Assembly: GCA_900554685.1 (NCBI GenBank)
Contig: USIG01000014.1
Coordinates: 1 to 24,029 of the forward strand
Direction of reading: 5' to 3'
DNA from: an uncultured Cryptobacterium sp.
GTDB taxonomy: Bacteria > Actinomycetota > Coriobacteriia > Coriobacteriales > Eggerthellaceae
Length of the DNA stretch: 24,029 bases
Positions 23,296 through 24,029 of this stretch are shown here, in pieces. The translations under genes were made by a program, and so were the position numbers. The notes below the pieces were generated by a model. That model worked only from the letters and a program-made list of their open reading frames with translations. It was not told where the DNA came from and did not search any database. Position 1 is the first letter of the stretch. Every line of letters begins with the position of its first letter.

Positions 23296-23334
23296 GAGTC
23301 TTTCCAAAGAGTCTTTCCAAAGAGTCTTTCTAAA
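23296..23334 (+). repeat. Three tandem copies of a 13-bp unit
   Basis: GAGTCTTTCCAAA occurs at 23296-23308 and 23309-23321, and GAGTCTTTCTAAA at 23322-23334. The array lies in the 295-base divergent gap between the stress gene and the glycosyltransferase, and ends five bases before the proposed -35. The rest of the gap left of it shows no gene. Confidence 0.95.
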
Positions 23335-23339
23335 TTATG

Positions 23340-23368
23340 TTGGATGAATGTGTGAAAGACGCTAAACT
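23340..23368 (+). promoter_or_regulatory. Candidate promoter of the last glycosyltransferase gene
   Basis: TTGGAT (23340-23345), a 17-base spacer and TAAACT (23363-23368) form a plausible -35/-10 pair and would give a leader of about 48 bases. The tandem 13-bp array sits directly upstream, where activator or UP-element sequences lie. Confidence 0.45.
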
Positions 23369-23423
23369 AAATAAGATTATTACCATGCGCTACACGAGTG
23401 GCTACTTTGGAGGGATCTCGTAT

Positions 23424-24029
23424 ATGGCAGATAAAGTTGCTGTTCTGATACCTTGCTATAACGAAGCAATTACCATCGGAAAGGTAATTGACGATTTCAA
23501 ACGCGTACTGCCCGAGGCAGATATTTATGTGTACGACAATAACTCCAAAGACGATACCTCAAAGATCGCCCGTGATCATGGGGCTATTGTGCGTTTTGAA
23601 GGACGCCAAGGCAAAGGCAATGTGGTGCGCAGCATGTTTCGCGATATCGAAGCGGATTACTATATCATGGTCGATGGCGACGACACCTATCCTGCTGAAG
23701 CAGCGCCTGAGCTGCTTAAACCTCTGATGAACGATGAGGCGGACATGACGGTAGGCGATCGTCTTTCGAATGGTTCATATGGTGAAGAAAACGATCGTGC
23801 CTTCCATGGGTTTGGCAACAATTTGGTTCGCTGGCTTATCAAGACTATCTATGGTTATGCCTTTGAAGACGTTATGACAGGCTATCGTGCTTTTAACCGG
23901 GTCTTTGTAAAAACTATGCCGGTGCTCTCTGAAGGTTTTCAGATTGAAACCGAAATTTCTATTCATGCTGTTGATAAGCGCTGGCGTATTGTTGACGTTC
24001 CTATTGATTACCGTGATCGCCCCGAGGGA
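23424..24029 (+). CDS. DPM1-like family 2 glycosyltransferase, 3' end missing
   Basis: This enzyme probably transfers a sugar from a nucleotide donor to a polyprenyl phosphate or cell-surface glycan at the inner membrane. The 202 visible residues open with VAVLIPCYNEAITIGKVI, the family's first strand. DGDDTYPAEA (84 onward) is the metal-binding DxD, then GDRLSNGSYG, DVMTGYRAFNR, GFQIETEISI (about 171-180) with the catalytic-site Glu region, and VPIDYRDRPEG, as in dolichol-phosphate-mannose-synthase-like bacterial proteins. The frame is open to the window end, so a C-terminal membrane part may follow. GGAGGG lies nine bases before the ATG. It is divergent from the stress gene and close to the UDP-galactopyranose mutase, but a shared pathway is only an inference. 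Confidence 0.93.
   Translation, partial: MADKVAVLIPCYNEAITIGKVIDDFKRVLPEADIYVYDNNSKDDTSKIARDHGAIVRFEGRQGKGNVVRSMFRDIEADYYIMVDGDDTYPAEAAPELLKPLMNDEADMTVGDRLSNGSYGEENDRAFHGFGNNLVRWLIKTIYGYAFEDVMTGYRAFNRVFVKTMPVLSEGFQIETEISIHAVDKRWRIVDVPIDYRDRPEG

Noticed and set aside
23296..23334. 13-bp array as a CRISPR
   Set aside because: Units are contiguous without spacers and far too short, and no cas genes are present.

Overview
The window looks like chromosomal DNA from an anaerobic actinobacterium of the class Coriobacteriia, probably the Eggerthella/Cryptobacterium side. Three things suggest this: the gene order dnaK-grpE-dnaJ-hspR-clpB with a MerR-type HspR repressor, which is actinobacterial; a base composition that by eye is near half GC, low for most Actinobacteria; and an oxygen-sensitive indolepyruvate:ferredoxin oxidoreductase next to an aryl-CoA ligase, typical of amino-acid-fermenting anaerobes. 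The placement is an inference. No rRNA, tRNA, insertion sequence, phage gene or CRISPR array was seen.

Layout. (1) 1-7001: heat-shock cluster, with dnaK cut by the window edge, then grpE, a zinc-finger-less dnaJ, hspR overlapping dnaJ by one base, and an extended clpB ending at a strong terminator. (2) 7046-10450: a candidate 52-residue membrane peptide just ahead of trkH, then a two-membrane-anchor protein of unknown function and rsgA, all nearly touching. (3) 10564-12941: a possible short leader ORF, a divergent GT-A-like glycosyltransferase and a TauE/SafE transporter with an Ala/Gln-rich central loop. (4) 12956-15144: a LytS-type sensor kinase and, behind its own promoter-like sequence, a LytTR response regulator with terminator. 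(5) 15159-21135: a HAD phosphatase, purE, iorA-iorB, a phenylacetate-CoA ligase family gene and a lipoprotein amidase. (6) 21268-23128, minus strand: UDP-galactopyranose mutase and a universal stress protein, each followed by a terminator. (7) 23424-end, plus strand: a DPM1-like glycosyltransferase cut by the window edge.

How the genes fit together. DnaK/GrpE/DnaJ and ClpB form the disaggregation machinery, with HspR as its expected repressor. IorAB would oxidatively decarboxylate aryl-pyruvates from aromatic amino acids to aryl-acetyl-CoA, with the PaaK-like enzyme linking aryl-acetate and its CoA ester. The mutase, two glycosyltransferases and amidase point to cell-envelope work. Most of the window is ordinary core genome. 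The least explained parts are the small peptide before trkH, the open frame after the grpE stop, the Met-rich ClpB insert, the short coupled ORF before the first glycosyltransferase, the TauE loop, and a 3 x 13-bp tandem repeat before the last gene. I did not find a clearly new multi-gene system.
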